A DNA stretch of 64,000 nt from an uncultured Alphaproteobacteria bacterium (GTDB taxonomy: Bacteria > Pseudomonadota > Alphaproteobacteria > Rhodobacterales > Rhodobacteraceae). Both the position numbers and the translations under genes were made by a program. The notes beneath the pieces were generated by a model. That model was not told where the DNA came from. It saw only the letters and a list, made by a program, of their open reading frames with translations, and made no database searches. Location of the stretch: assembly GCA_902586885.1 (NCBI GenBank), contig CACIJG010000003.1:1-64000 (forward strand), given 5' to 3'. Below, piece by piece: positions 36,447 through 46,168 of this stretch. The number at the start of each line of letters is the position of its first letter. Positions within the stretch are counted from its first letter, which is position 1.

Positions 36447-37472
36447 TTGGATAATAAAGCTCTTGATATTGAAAGCATAGGCCCCTATCTTGAGAAACAT
36501 CTTGATGCATTTTATGGTCTTGAAAGCTATGAAAAGTTTTCTATCGGCCAATCAAATCCAACATTTCTTCTTAAAGCAAAGTCTGGAAATTACGTACTTA
36601 GGCGCAAGCCCCCTGGAGCACTGCTTAAATCAGCACACGCGATAGACAGAGAATACAGAGTTCAAGATGCTCTTTATAAAACAGATGTTCCCGTAGCAAA
36701 AATGCTTCACTATTGTGAGGATATTAGCATTCTCGGAGTTGATTTTTATATTATGGAATGGGTAGATGGCATTGTGTATGAGGATCCAAGTCTTACCCAA
36801 CTGAGTAACACAGAGCGAGAATTAATATTCAAGGAAATAAACCGCGGCTTAGCATCATTGCACAACGTTAATATTGATGAAGTGCACTTATCCGATTATG
36901 GTGCAAAAGGAAATTATTACGAACGACAGATCAGTCGCTGGTCAAAACAATATATTTCGTCAGAAACGGAGAAAATCAAAGAGATGGACATTATGATGAA
37001 GGAATTACCATCAAAAATTCCACACGATGACAGCCAGTCTAGATTAGTTCATGGTGATTTCCGTCTGGACAATATGATTTTCCATAAAGAGAAACCTAAA
37101 TTATTGGCTATTATAGACTGGGAAATTTCTACTACAGGACATCCTATAGCCGATTTAGCTTCACTTATTATGCAATGGGAGCTTCCAGCAGGGAATATAA
37201 GTCGAGGGCTTCAAGGAGTTGACCGGATAAGTAAAGGAATACCTAGTGACGAGGATTTTATAAATCAATATTGCGAGTATAGAAATATTGATAAGATAAA
37301 AAATTTCAACTTCTATCTAGCGTTTTGCTTTTTTAGAATGGCTGCAGTTATTCAAGGGGTAAAGAAAAGGGCTTTGGAAGGAATAGCCGCAAATCCCGAA
37401 AGATCTAATCAAGAGACGCTTTCTGTACCAAAATTAGCTAAAAGAGCGTTCGAATTAATGGAAAAATTATGA
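36447..37472 (+). CDS. Phosphotransferase-family protein (ACAD10/11 kinase-like domain)
   Basis: A 341-residue aminoglycoside-phosphotransferase-fold protein. The catalytic loop is VHGDFRLDNMIF and the metal-binding segment IIDWEISTTGHP. In ACAD10/11 this domain is fused to an acyl-CoA dehydrogenase and phosphorylates 4-hydroxyacyl groups; the separate dehydrogenase gene at 34547 fits that role by inference. The start is TTG at 36447, since the nearby ATG at 36434 soon meets a stop. Its end overlaps tesB by 4 bases. Confidence 0.88.
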   Translation: MDNKALDIESIGPYLEKHLDAFYGLESYEKFSIGQSNPTFLLKAKSGNYVLRRKPPGALLKSAHAIDREYRVQDALYKTDVPVAKMLHYCEDISILGVDFYIMEWVDGIVYEDPSLTQLSNTERELIFKEINRGLASLHNVNIDEVHLSDYGAKGNYYERQISRWSKQYISSETEKIKEMDIMMKELPSKIPHDDSQSRLVHGDFRLDNMIFHKEKPKLLAIIDWEISTTGHPIADLASLIMQWELPAGNISRGLQGVDRISKGIPSDEDFINQYCEYRNIDKIKNFNFYLAFCFFRMAAVIQGVKKRALEGIAANPERSNQETLSVPKLAKRAFELMEKL

Positions 37473-38338
37473 AAGAAAAAATTGAAAAGTTACTAGATAT
37501 AGAAACCCTTGATCTTAATTTATTTAGGGGAACAGGTGAAGGTGGAGAAATCGCCTCTAGAGTTTTTGGCGGTCATGTTATTGCTCAAGCTCTAGCAGCG
37601 GCCTACAAAACCGTTAGCGAAAGGCTTTGTCACTCTTTACACGCTTATTTCATAAGACCCGGAGATCCATCAACCCCAATAATTTATGAAGTTGATAGAG
37701 CTAGAGATGGAGGGAGTTTTACTACTAGAAGAGTTGTTGCTATTCAGAATGGAAAACAAATATTCAACATGGCAGCCTCTTTTCAGGTAGAGGAACCTGG
37801 CTGGTCTCATCAACATGATATAAAAAATGTTAAAGGGCCGGAAGGAGTTTTAAATAGAAATCAACAAAGAAAGTTGATAGCTGAGAAAATACCTGAAAAG
37901 CGAAGAGCTAATTTTCTAAACCCTAAACCAATAGAAATAAGAGATGTAGACCCACCTGATTTGTTCAACCCCGAGCCTGCACCTGACAAAAACTTTTTAT
38001 GGTTTAAGGTGGATGGTAATCTAGAGACTAAGGAACAGTGGGTGCATCACTGTTTCCTAGCATATGCCTCTGATGTTTCTTTGCTAGGTTCAGGAAATAG
38101 ACCTCATGGTATTTCTGCTTACTCAGGAGATGTCATGCTAGCAAGCTTGGATCATGCAATGTGGTTTCATAATAAGCTTAATTTCAATCATTGGCATCTC
38201 TACGAAATGGATAGTCCCTTTTCTGGAGGCGCTAGAAGCCTCAACCGAGGTAAGGTCTTCACAGAGAATGGAACATTAATCGCTAGCGTTACACAAGAGG
38301 GCTTAATGCGGCCTCTAAAAAAGGCCCCTAATATTTAA
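37469..38338 (+). CDS. tesB: Acyl-CoA thioesterase II
   Basis: A 289-residue double-hotdog thioesterase, the standard TesB length. VFGGHVIAQALAAAY, HAYFIRPGDP and a C-terminal SLDHAMWFH segment are typical. It hydrolyses acyl-CoA to free acid and CoA. It is the last gene of the + strand cluster and overlaps the end of a convergent SDR gene by 11 bases. Confidence 0.93.
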   Translation: MKEKIEKLLDIETLDLNLFRGTGEGGEIASRVFGGHVIAQALAAAYKTVSERLCHSLHAYFIRPGDPSTPIIYEVDRARDGGSFTTRRVVAIQNGKQIFNMAASFQVEEPGWSHQHDIKNVKGPEGVLNRNQQRKLIAEKIPEKRRANFLNPKPIEIRDVDPPDLFNPEPAPDKNFLWFKVDGNLETKEQWVHHCFLAYASDVSLLGSGNRPHGISAYSGDVMLASLDHAMWFHNKLNFNHWHLYEMDSPFSGGARSLNRGKVFTENGTLIASVTQEGLMRPLKKAPNI

Positions 38339-39098
38339 ATCGTTCATTCAGCTTTGACATTCCAGCTATCCAACCATCATAATCGGATGTTTTATATTGG
38401 ATGTATTTTTCTACAACGGGGTGAGGGAGCACCAAGAATCTTTCTTCAGAGATAGTCTTTATACACTCTTCAGCAACCTCATCAGGTTCTAACATTCCAT
38501 CTTTCATTGCGACTGCAAAATCAGGATCTAAACCATCGGTCATAGCAGTCCTTACTCCTTGAGGACAAAGCATTGAAACCTTTATTCCTTTGGTTGCATA
38601 AGTGAATGCCAACCATTCACCTAGACCAATAGCGGCATGCTTTGTGGTTGAGTATGACGCATCTCCAACCTGAGAAAGTAGTCCTGCAGCTGAAGCAGTG
38701 TTCAAGAAATAACCTTCTCCTCTTTTTTCCATTAATGGCACTAAGTGCCGAGCAGCCCAAACGTGAGACATGAGATTTACTTCCCAAATTTTTTGCCAGT
38801 CGTCATTTGGCACTTCAATGCCTCCTAGATGCCCAATTCCTGCATTCGAGCAAAAAATTGATATAGGACCAATTTCCCTTTCTGTATTTCTTACAACCCT
38901 AGCAATGTCACCTTCTCTGCTTACATCACAGTACATCGCAGTGCCACCAAACTCACTCGCTACAGCTTTGGCGCCCTCAAAATTGTTATCTGTAGCAACA
39001 ACATGCTTGGCACTGTGTTTGTTAAAAGCCTTTACTAACGAACGACCAATGCCACTTGCAGCGCCAGTTACAACGACTACTCTGTCTTTAATATTCAT
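38328..39098 (-). CDS. Short-chain dehydrogenase/reductase
   Basis: A 256-residue SDR with TGAASGIG (cofactor), NTASAAG (Ser) and YSTTKHA (Tyr/Lys). It starts at ATG 39098 with a GGAGTAG ribosome-binding site. It is the distal gene of the minus-strand acyl-CoA run from 46770. The substrate is unknown, probably a hydroxyacyl compound. Confidence 0.9.
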   Translation of the reverse strand: MNIKDRVVVVTGAASGIGRSLVKAFNKHSAKHVVATDNNFEGAKAVASEFGGTAMYCDVSREGDIARVVRNTEREIGPISIFCSNAGIGHLGGIEVPNDDWQKIWEVNLMSHVWAARHLVPLMEKRGEGYFLNTASAAGLLSQVGDASYSTTKHAAIGLGEWLAFTYATKGIKVSMLCPQGVRTAMTDGLDPDFAVAMKDGMLEPDEVAEECIKTISEERFLVLPHPVVEKYIQYKTSDYDGWIAGMSKLNERFKY

Positions 39099-39116
39099 TT
39101 CTCTACTCCTAAGTAT

Positions 39117-39890
39117 TTATCTCCACATATATCCGCCGCCACAGACTGTCAAAGCTTGGCCTGTAATGTAGTTACTAGCATCCGACGCCAAAAAAACTGC
39201 TAATCCCTTTAAATCCTCTGGTTCACCTAATCTTCCCAGTGGTATTCTCTTTATTTCTTCCTCAGCTTTTTCTTTATCATCCCAGAGTGCCTTTGCAAAA
39301 TCTGTCTTGATTATAGCAGGACATATTGCATTTGCCCTAATACCCCTGGGACCGTACTCGGCAGCCAAGTTTCTTATAAGTCCTATAACAGCTAGTTTGG
39401 AAATATTGTAGGTTCCTAACTCACCAGAAGGAATAAAAGCGCCGACGCTCGCAGTAATGGCGATGGATCCCCCTCCTCTTTTAACCATATCAGGGGCAAT
39501 CATTTGAGCTAACCAATGGTTAGATTTAACATTGGTACCCAGGGTTTTGTCAAAAGCTTCATCTGAAATATCCGACATGGGTCCAAAATGTGGATTTACC
39601 CCAGCATTACCAATTAACACATCAATTTCACCAATCTTTTTATGACAGTTAGTTACAAGACTCTCTAAATCTTTTTTTCTGCCTGCGTTAGCAGCGACGG
39701 GAAAAGCTACCTCTTCTCCAACAATATCATTTATTTCTTCAGCAGTGGACTCTAGCTGATCTATCTTTCTGCTAGAGATGACAATTTTTGCTCCGTGTTC
39801 TGCCAGTGCAATCGCCATTGACTTACCGATTCCTTTTGACGCTCCTGTTACCAAGCAGTTTTTTCCATTCAAGCTAAATAATTTTGACAT
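39117..39890 (-). CDS. Short-chain dehydrogenase/reductase (FabG-like)
   Basis: A 257-residue SDR with TGASKGIG, NAGVNPHFG, ITASVGA and YNISKLA motifs and a C-terminal ITGQALTVCGGGYMW typical of FabG-like enzymes. It would reduce or oxidise a 3-keto/3-hydroxyacyl substrate. It lies 18 bases upstream of the next SDR in the same run. Confidence 0.9.
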   Translation of the reverse strand: MSKLFSLNGKNCLVTGASKGIGKSMAIALAEHGAKIVISSRKIDQLESTAEEINDIVGEEVAFPVAANAGRKKDLESLVTNCHKKIGEIDVLIGNAGVNPHFGPMSDISDEAFDKTLGTNVKSNHWLAQMIAPDMVKRGGGSIAITASVGAFIPSGELGTYNISKLAVIGLIRNLAAEYGPRGIRANAICPAIIKTDFAKALWDDKEKAEEEIKRIPLGRLGEPEDLKGLAVFLASDASNYITGQALTVCGGGYMWR

Positions 39891-39913
39891 GACTTTTATC
39901 TTCCTCTATGAAA

Positions 39914-40699
39914 TTACTTATTTTTCCAATTTGGAGCTCTTTTCTCAACAAATGCCGCCACACCTTCCTTGTGATCTTCTGTATTTCTCAAAACATCAAT
40001 GATTTCATAACTTTTTTCTAGTGCAATAGGTATTTCTTCCAACTGATCCATATGATTTAAAGCTTCCATTGAAGCTTTTACTGATGACGGACAATTATTT
40101 GCGATTACAGAAGCCTTTTCTATAGCCTTCTCCAATAATTTTTCGTGTGGAACCACTTGATTAACTATTCCTAGGGCTAAAGCTTCTTCTGCGCCAACAC
40201 TTCTCCCTGTGAGCATAATTTCCACAGCAGCTTTTTTCCCAATTTGCCTACTTAGTCTCTGAACTCCTCCTGCTGCCGCGAAGAATCCAACCTTTACTTC
40301 AGGCAATGCGAATTTTGCATTTTCTGATGCAATAATTATATCGCAAGATAATGCTGTTTCCATGCCTCCTCCCATAGCAAAGCCATTTACAGCTGCAATA
40401 ATTGGTTTGGTTCTGTCAAACCTATTTGTTAAACCGGCAAATCCGCTAGCCGGTTGATTAACTCTGTACTGAGCTGCCTGAGCTGAATATTTAAGGTCAT
40501 TACCGGCAGAAAATGCTTTGTCTCCTGCACCTGTAAGGATCGCTACCCATAAATCGGGGTCTTTTAAAAAATCGTTCCATATTTCATGTAATTCCCTACT
40601 TAAGGGAGGGTGAACTGCATTGTAAACCTCTGGTCGATTTATAGTTACTATCAGAATTTTGTCTTTTGTTTCTGTTTTAGCAAACTCATATTTTCCCAT
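39914..40699 (-). CDS. Enoyl-CoA hydratase/isomerase (crotonase)
   Basis: A 261-residue crotonase with the oxyanion-hole segments SAGNDLKY and GFAMGGGMETALSCD, and the typical C-terminal FVEKRAPNWKNK. It hydrates trans-2-enoyl-CoA. It directly follows the separate 3-hydroxyacyl-CoA dehydrogenase gene (20-base gap), so the two activities of FadB occur here as separate proteins. Confidence 0.9.
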   Translation of the reverse strand: MGKYEFAKTETKDKILIVTINRPEVYNAVHPPLSRELHEIWNDFLKDPDLWVAILTGAGDKAFSAGNDLKYSAQAAQYRVNQPASGFAGLTNRFDRTKPIIAAVNGFAMGGGMETALSCDIIIASENAKFALPEVKVGFFAAAGGVQRLSRQIGKKAAVEIMLTGRSVGAEEALALGIVNQVVPHEKLLEKAIEKASVIANNCPSSVKASMEALNHMDQLEEIPIALEKSYEIIDVLRNTEDHKEGVAAFVEKRAPNWKNK

Positions 40700-40718
40700 T
40701 TTTTATTTATCCTTTTTT

Positions 40719-41996
40719 CTAAACTGTTACTTGCTGGTCAGCAAAATCAAGAATATTTTTTTTATCCCTACAAACCTTTCTAAGTAAATCACTTATCTCA
40801 ATATCGTAACCTTGCTCATTCATATTTTTGAGGGAGCTTAAGATTTTCTTTGGGCCGATTTGGTCTGCCCAGAATAATAAGCCTCCCTTATTTCGTGGAA
40901 ACCCGTATCCATTAAGCCAAACAACATCGATATCTGATGATCTCTGCGCCATACCCTCATCTAAAATTTTCAATGCTTCATTTATCATTGGGAAAATACA
41001 AAGTTCAATTATTTCATTAATTTCCTTTTTTATTGACTCTTTATGTCCGGTTATATCCTTAATAATATTCTCTGTAATTTTAGAAATTCTAGGAACTCTA
41101 TTCTCATCATAATCATAATATCCAGCCCCCGTCTTCTGACCTCTTCTGTCAAGCTCACAAAGAGTATCACGGATTTTATTAGATGTTACGGCACCCTTTT
41201 TCCATCCTATATCCAGACCTGCTAAGTCAGACATCTGGAAAGGTCCCATTTTAAATCCAAATGCATTCAACGCCTTATCAACTTCCCATGGCATAATCCC
41301 TTGATAAATTAAGTTTAACGCCTGCTTTTGGCGCTCAAATAAAATCCTGTTGCCGACAAAACCTGGGCACACTCCAACTAGAACCGGAACTTTGTTTATT
41401 CTTCCTGCGAGTTCCAAGCATGAGGCTACTACAACATCACTGGTAAATTTAGCTCTAACTATCTCTAACAACTTCATAACGTTAGCAGGCGAGAAAAAGT
41501 GAAGCCCTATAACATCATCGGGCCTTAGGGACTGCAGAGCTATCTCATTAATATCGAGTGCGGAAGTATTGGTTGCCAGAATAGTGAAAGGCTTTGCTAT
41601 CTTATCCAATTCTTTAAAAATTTTCTTTTTTAATTCTATATCTTCATAAACCGCTTCGATAATTAGGTCACAACCCATTAAATCTGTTAAACTTGTTGAG
41701 GAGTTAATCATCGACATCCGAATCTTCAATTCATCCTCTGTTAATTTGCCTCGCTTTAAAGATCTTTTATAATTTTCAGTTATTACTTTAAGTCCAAGTT
41801 CTAACTTTTCCTGACTAGTCTCTACAAGATGAACGGGCATCCCAGCGTTCGCAAAATTCATGGCTATGCCTCCACCCATTGTACCGGCGCCTATGACACC
41901 AATGGTTTGTATTTCTCTTTTTGGTAAAGAAACCGATAACCCCGGAACATCCCATACCTTCTTTTCTGCTTGCTCTATATACTCACTGGCTTCCAT
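40719..41996 (-). CDS. 3-hydroxyacyl-CoA dehydrogenase
   Basis: A 425-residue protein made of an NAD-binding domain (GAGTMGGGIAMNFANAG at about 37-53; HFFSPANVMKLLEIV near 162) and two C-terminal 3HCDH domains. The hydratase half of FadB is absent. The last domain has GFPRNKGGLLFWAD, the usual form. It overlaps the end of the CoA ligase gene by 14 bases. Confidence 0.93.
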   Translation of the reverse strand: MEASEYIEQAEKKVWDVPGLSVSLPKREIQTIGVIGAGTMGGGIAMNFANAGMPVHLVETSQEKLELGLKVITENYKRSLKRGKLTEDELKIRMSMINSSTSLTDLMGCDLIIEAVYEDIELKKKIFKELDKIAKPFTILATNTSALDINEIALQSLRPDDVIGLHFFSPANVMKLLEIVRAKFTSDVVVASCLELAGRINKVPVLVGVCPGFVGNRILFERQKQALNLIYQGIMPWEVDKALNAFGFKMGPFQMSDLAGLDIGWKKGAVTSNKIRDTLCELDRRGQKTGAGYYDYDENRVPRISKITENIIKDITGHKESIKKEINEIIELCIFPMINEALKILDEGMAQRSSDIDVVWLNGYGFPRNKGGLLFWADQIGPKKILSSLKNMNEQGYDIEISDLLRKVCRDKKNILDFADQQVTV

Positions 41997-43680
41997 TAAA
42001 CTTTTCCCATTGATTATCTAAACATAATTTTTTTGTTAATATTCTATCCAATTTATCAGTTGCTCCTCTCGGCAAGCTTTTGTTTATCCACCAAAAATGA
42101 ACTGGGATCTTAAACTTTGCTAATTTATCTTTCAAAAACTCAATTATACTAACATTTGAAAGACTATGATCTCCTTTTGCATGAATACAAACACCAACCT
42201 CTTCTCCAAATCTATTACTAGGTACTGGGAAAACAATTGACTCAACTATATCTGGATGCTTTTGAATAGCGCCCTCAACCTCCAAACACGATATATTCTC
42301 ACCACCACGAATTATTATATTTTTTTTTCGATCTCTGATAACTACAAATCCATTAGAGTTTAGAGTTGCTAGGTCACCAGTGTGCATCCATCCATCTCGG
42401 AGAACATCTCTAGTCGCCTCAGGCTTATTTAGATAACAACGCATGTTTGCAGGGCTTTTTAAGGCAATTTCACCTAATTCTCCATAATTCAGTTCCTTAC
42501 CTTTTTCATCAACAATTTTTATCTCCTGTATAGGAGGATAAAGCCTTCCGGCCAACTCAGGATTATCTAAATATTCATCTCCAGCTATACCTATTCCAAG
42601 GGCATTTGTTTCAGTCATTCCATATCCAGAGGCAATATCGGTTGATGGAAGAGCTTTTTTTTCAACTCCAACTTGAGGCGGTGGCCTTTTTGCGCCTCCT
42701 GCCCCCAAAAATTCTAATGTTTCAAGACTTTTATTTTGAGATGAAGCCTCTGCAACTAAGTCTGCAACCACCGTAGGAACAGCAGTAATCCTTGTGACAC
42801 TCTCTCTTTCGATAATATCTACAGCCTCTTTTGGATCCCATTTATACATCAGAATTATTTTTGATCCTCTTGCTATGGAATATAAGAAATTTGGATGTGT
42901 TCCATTTACATGGAAAAGTGGTGAAGCGTTTAAGATACTAGAGGGCCTTCTCGTCTCTAACTTTTCTTGATCAGCCAAAAGTCCTCCAACTCTTTCTGCC
43001 ATTAGCCAAGAGAATGTAGCAGATATGGCGCCCCTATGTGTTAAAACGACACCCTTAGGGTGTCCCGTAGAGCCGGAAGTATACATTACGGCACAATCAT
43101 CATCGGTATATATATTGACCTTTAAATCTCTGTTTTTAGCGTTTTTCAGAATTTTTCCATAAGACAAAATATCTTTGATTTCCTCTGCTCTGACAGAGAT
43201 TAGCTTAACATTTTTCTTGTCTGCAAAAGGCTTTATTACTTTAATGCGTTCTCTGTCGGCAAAGCAGATATGAGCCCCGCTATCATCAAATCCATATTCC
43301 ATTTCCTCAGTAGTCCACCACCCGTTTACAAACACTATAACCGCTCCTATCGAAACTATCGCCATGAAGAGAACGGTGTACTCAGGATAATTTCTCATAG
43401 CAACCGCTATTCTATCCCCCTTTTTTACTCCTAGGTCATTCTGGAGATAACTTCCCAATAATTTTACTTGAAGTAAAAAATCATCATAGGCAATACGTTC
43501 ATTTTCAAAGATGATAAAATCGCCCCACTCTCTTCTATCTTTTCCGTATTCTAATAGATCTGGAAGTGTTTTGGGTGTGTTTTTGAAAGCTTTAAATTTT
43601 ATACCTCTAATCTCTGTTTCTTCAAATTCAAACAAACTATCAGTTTTTAAAACTTCCTTAACAGCCTCATCATAATTCAT
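41983..43680 (-). CDS. Acyl-CoA synthetase
   Basis: A 565-residue ANL enzyme with MYTSGSTGHPKG near residue 200, YGMTETNALG near 352, TGDLATLNSNG near 431 and DRKKNIIIRGGENIS near 447. A lysine-containing tail (PRGATDKLDR) supplies the catalytic Lys near 545. It activates a carboxylic acid for the downstream beta-oxidation genes; the substrate is unknown. It is separated from the reductase gene upstream by 24 bases. Confidence 0.92.
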   Translation of the reverse strand: MNYDEAVKEVLKTDSLFEFEETEIRGIKFKAFKNTPKTLPDLLEYGKDRREWGDFIIFENERIAYDDFLLQVKLLGSYLQNDLGVKKGDRIAVAMRNYPEYTVLFMAIVSIGAVIVFVNGWWTTEEMEYGFDDSGAHICFADRERIKVIKPFADKKNVKLISVRAEEIKDILSYGKILKNAKNRDLKVNIYTDDDCAVMYTSGSTGHPKGVVLTHRGAISATFSWLMAERVGGLLADQEKLETRRPSSILNASPLFHVNGTHPNFLYSIARGSKIILMYKWDPKEAVDIIERESVTRITAVPTVVADLVAEASSQNKSLETLEFLGAGGAKRPPPQVGVEKKALPSTDIASGYGMTETNALGIGIAGDEYLDNPELAGRLYPPIQEIKIVDEKGKELNYGELGEIALKSPANMRCYLNKPEATRDVLRDGWMHTGDLATLNSNGFVVIRDRKKNIIIRGGENISCLEVEGAIQKHPDIVESIVFPVPSNRFGEEVGVCIHAKGDHSLSNVSIIEFLKDKLAKFKIPVHFWWINKSLPRGATDKLDRILTKKLCLDNQWEKFNGSQ

Positions 43681-43704
43681 TATTTGGTAAATCCCCAGGA
43701 CAAT

Positions 43705-44703
43705 TCAAGAAGGATCAGGGCAGACCCTCACCATACTCTTTCCATAATTCCCTCCACTTAACAACTTTAGTAGAGCATCAGGAGCATTTTCAATACCCTC
43801 TGTGATATCTTCGATAATCTTTATTTTACCCTCAGCCTGAAGTTCGCTCATATGTTTTATTGCGCTCAAATGATCCTTTACAAAGTCCATAACAATAAAG
43901 CCCTCCATTTTAAGACGCTTTACTATCAATAAGCCTGGCAAATTTCTGGGACCAGTAGGAGCTGTCCCATCGTATTGACTTACGGCCCCACAGCATACTA
44001 CCCGTCCTCGCATATTCATTCTAAAAAGAACAACCTCCAGAATTGAGCCTCCAACATTATCAAAATAAATATCAATTCCATCCGGACACTCTGTTTTCAA
44101 ATCCTTGAGTAAAGTACCAGACTTATAATTGATACAGGAATCAAAGTTTAGTTCTTTCACAACCCGGGAACATTTCTCGTCACTACCTGCTATTCCTACA
44201 ACTCGGCATCCCATTGCCTTGGCTATTTGTCCTACAAAAAGCCCTACAGATCCTCCTGCTGCAGATACGACCACCGTTTCCCCTTTTTTTAGTTTACCTA
44301 CATTCATTAAACCGTGGTACGCAGTTAGTCCAGCAATGCCATAGAGAGAAAGCAAGTTTGATAGAGGCTTGATATTAGGGCATGAAGTAAGGAGTTTGCT
44401 ATTTATCGCTGCATATTCTGCCCAAACACTGTCACCTGTAACGATTTGACCTTTTTGAAACCGTTCATCATTACTCTCCACAACTTCTGCAATTGCGTAT
44501 GTTGGCATTATATCACCAGCTCTTACAGCATCTCGATAAGTTTTACCCTGCATCCATGACCGGTTTGCCGCATCGATTGATAGCAAGATATTTTTAACAA
44601 GAACCTCACCATCTCCAATTTGTGGCATTTCAACGTTTTCAAGAACAAAATCTGTTTTTTTTAAATTGCCTGTTGGAACGTTGCTTAATTTTAATTGCTT
44701 CAT
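43705..44703 (-). CDS. Medium-chain NADP-dependent oxidoreductase (curcumin/prostaglandin-reductase-like)
   Basis: A 332-residue MDR protein without structural zinc. The NADPH motif is SAAGGSVGLFVGQIAK and the region GLTAYHGL precedes it. The family reduces double bonds in enones and related compounds. It lies in the minus-strand acyl-CoA run, 8 bases after the isomerase gene. Confidence 0.9.
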   Translation of the reverse strand: MKQLKLSNVPTGNLKKTDFVLENVEMPQIGDGEVLVKNILLSIDAANRSWMQGKTYRDAVRAGDIMPTYAIAEVVESNDERFQKGQIVTGDSVWAEYAAINSKLLTSCPNIKPLSNLLSLYGIAGLTAYHGLMNVGKLKKGETVVVSAAGGSVGLFVGQIAKAMGCRVVGIAGSDEKCSRVVKELNFDSCINYKSGTLLKDLKTECPDGIDIYFDNVGGSILEVVLFRMNMRGRVVCCGAVSQYDGTAPTGPRNLPGLLIVKRLKMEGFIVMDFVKDHLSAIKHMSELQAEGKIKIIEDITEGIENAPDALLKLLSGGNYGKSMVRVCPDPS

Positions 44704-44711
44704 GATCCTAA

Positions 44712-45317
44712 CTATCTTGATTTTGATAAAATAAGATCTTCAACATCTTGCAAGGTTTCTTTTCCAAAAAACAGTTCGCCATCAATCAAAAAACTTGGAG
44801 CACCAAAAGCACCTTGTTCAACCGCAAAGTTTGTATTTTCTATTAATTTATTTTTAATATTTTGATCTTGTGTGCCTTCAAATATTTCTTTTGTTGGTAG
44901 CTCATTCTCATTTAGAACTGACTGTATAACTTCAATATCATCCATCTTTTTATTATCCACCCACACACTTTTAAAAACAACTTCTACGTATTTTTCAAAA
45001 AAACCATTCTCTTTAGCATATACTGCCCCCCTCATAAGGTTAAGAGTGTTAATTGGAAAGTTTGTATTAAAATTAAAGTCTAAGCCATGCTTTTTAATAA
45101 AACGTTTTCTATCTAGCTTATCATAAGCACCTTTATTTGGAACGGTTTTAAAAGACTCGATGGGCGATACATTATTGGTTGATTTAAATATACCTCCCAA
45201 CAAAACAGGTATGTAATCAGCCTTGACTTTAGTCCTCTCCTCTATGCCTGGGACTAGTTTATAACCTAGGTAAGATGCAGGACTACCAAAATCAAAAATA
45301 AACTTAAATTCAACCAT
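44712..45317 (-). CDS. 2-hydroxychromene-2-carboxylate isomerase-like protein (DsbA/GST-kappa fold)
   Basis: A 201-residue thioredoxin-like protein opening FIFDFGSPASYLGYKLVP, the mark of this family, with GAFGAPSFLIDGELFFG near the C-terminus. The named enzyme acts in naphthalene breakdown with glutathione, but many relatives of unknown substrate occur in acyl-CoA and aromatic clusters. Its neighbour GST supports a glutathione-linked step, as inference. Confidence 0.88.
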   Translation of the reverse strand: MVEFKFIFDFGSPASYLGYKLVPGIEERTKVKADYIPVLLGGIFKSTNNVSPIESFKTVPNKGAYDKLDRKRFIKKHGLDFNFNTNFPINTLNLMRGAVYAKENGFFEKYVEVVFKSVWVDNKKMDDIEVIQSVLNENELPTKEIFEGTQDQNIKNKLIENTNFAVEQGAFGAPSFLIDGELFFGKETLQDVEDLILSKSR

Positions 45318-45337
45318 CTAATGTATCTCCTATTAAT

Positions 45338-46168
45338 TTATTTACCTGTGAAAACAGGTTTTGTCTTTTCAACAAATGCCTTAGCCGCATTTTTATGATC
45401 TCCAGTTTGAAAACATCTTATCATTCTATCAGCTTCCATCATAAGGCTTTCTTTAAAAGAGGCAGAAGTTGCTCTATTGTGATTTTCTTTCATATATTGT
45501 AGAGCAGTAGGGGAAAAATACGCAATTTCACTTGCTTTTTTCAAAGAAAACTCATGTAGCTCTTTCTCAGTTACAACATAATTAACAATACCCTCGTCAA
45601 GAGCTTCTTTAGCAGAAATCCTTCGGTTAGAAAAATAAATATCTTTTGCTTTTGACGGTCCTACTAGCTTTCCCAAAGACCAACTTCCACCATAATCTCC
45701 CGAAAGACCAATGCCCCCAAATGCAGGAACCAAAAAAGCATTATCTGAAGCGATGCGTATGTCGCAAGCAAGAGCAATAGACATACCTGCCCCTGCCGCT
45801 GCCCCAGGTAAAACAGCAATAGTTGGTTTTGGCATTTCATATATCTTAAGAGATACACCTTCTTGACCAATTTGAAGTTTTCTTATTTGTTGCTCTACCG
45901 ATAAGTCTTTTGAAAGCACGGGGTCTGAATTGTTAGCAAAACTTTTAACGTCTCCACCAGAACAAAAAGCACTACCATTTCCCGTTAACAAAATAACCCT
46001 AACTTCATTAGAAGTTTCAAAATCAGCTAAAGTTCGTCTCAGAGCTGGAGTTAGCTCGTCAGATAAAGCGTTTTTTGCTTCTGGCCGATTAAAAGCAATA
46101 ATGCCTATCCCATCTCGTATTTCAGCCTGAAGATGATCAGTATCTTCTATAAAATCTTGCCTGATCAT
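45338..46168 (-). CDS. Enoyl-CoA hydratase/isomerase (crotonase)
   Basis: A 276-residue crotonase with SAFCSGGDVKSFA and LPGAAAGAGMSIALACD as oxyanion-hole elements. A Gly-rich GGIGLSGDYGGSW segment marks the active site. It overlaps the GST gene upstream by 4 bases, so these two are probably coupled. Isomerase versus hydratase activity cannot be told. Confidence 0.9.
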   Translation of the reverse strand: MIRQDFIEDTDHLQAEIRDGIGIIAFNRPEAKNALSDELTPALRRTLADFETSNEVRVILLTGNGSAFCSGGDVKSFANNSDPVLSKDLSVEQQIRKLQIGQEGVSLKIYEMPKPTIAVLPGAAAGAGMSIALACDIRIASDNAFLVPAFGGIGLSGDYGGSWSLGKLVGPSKAKDIYFSNRRISAKEALDEGIVNYVVTEKELHEFSLKKASEIAYFSPTALQYMKENHNRATSASFKESLMMEADRMIRCFQTGDHKNAAKAFVEKTKPVFTGK

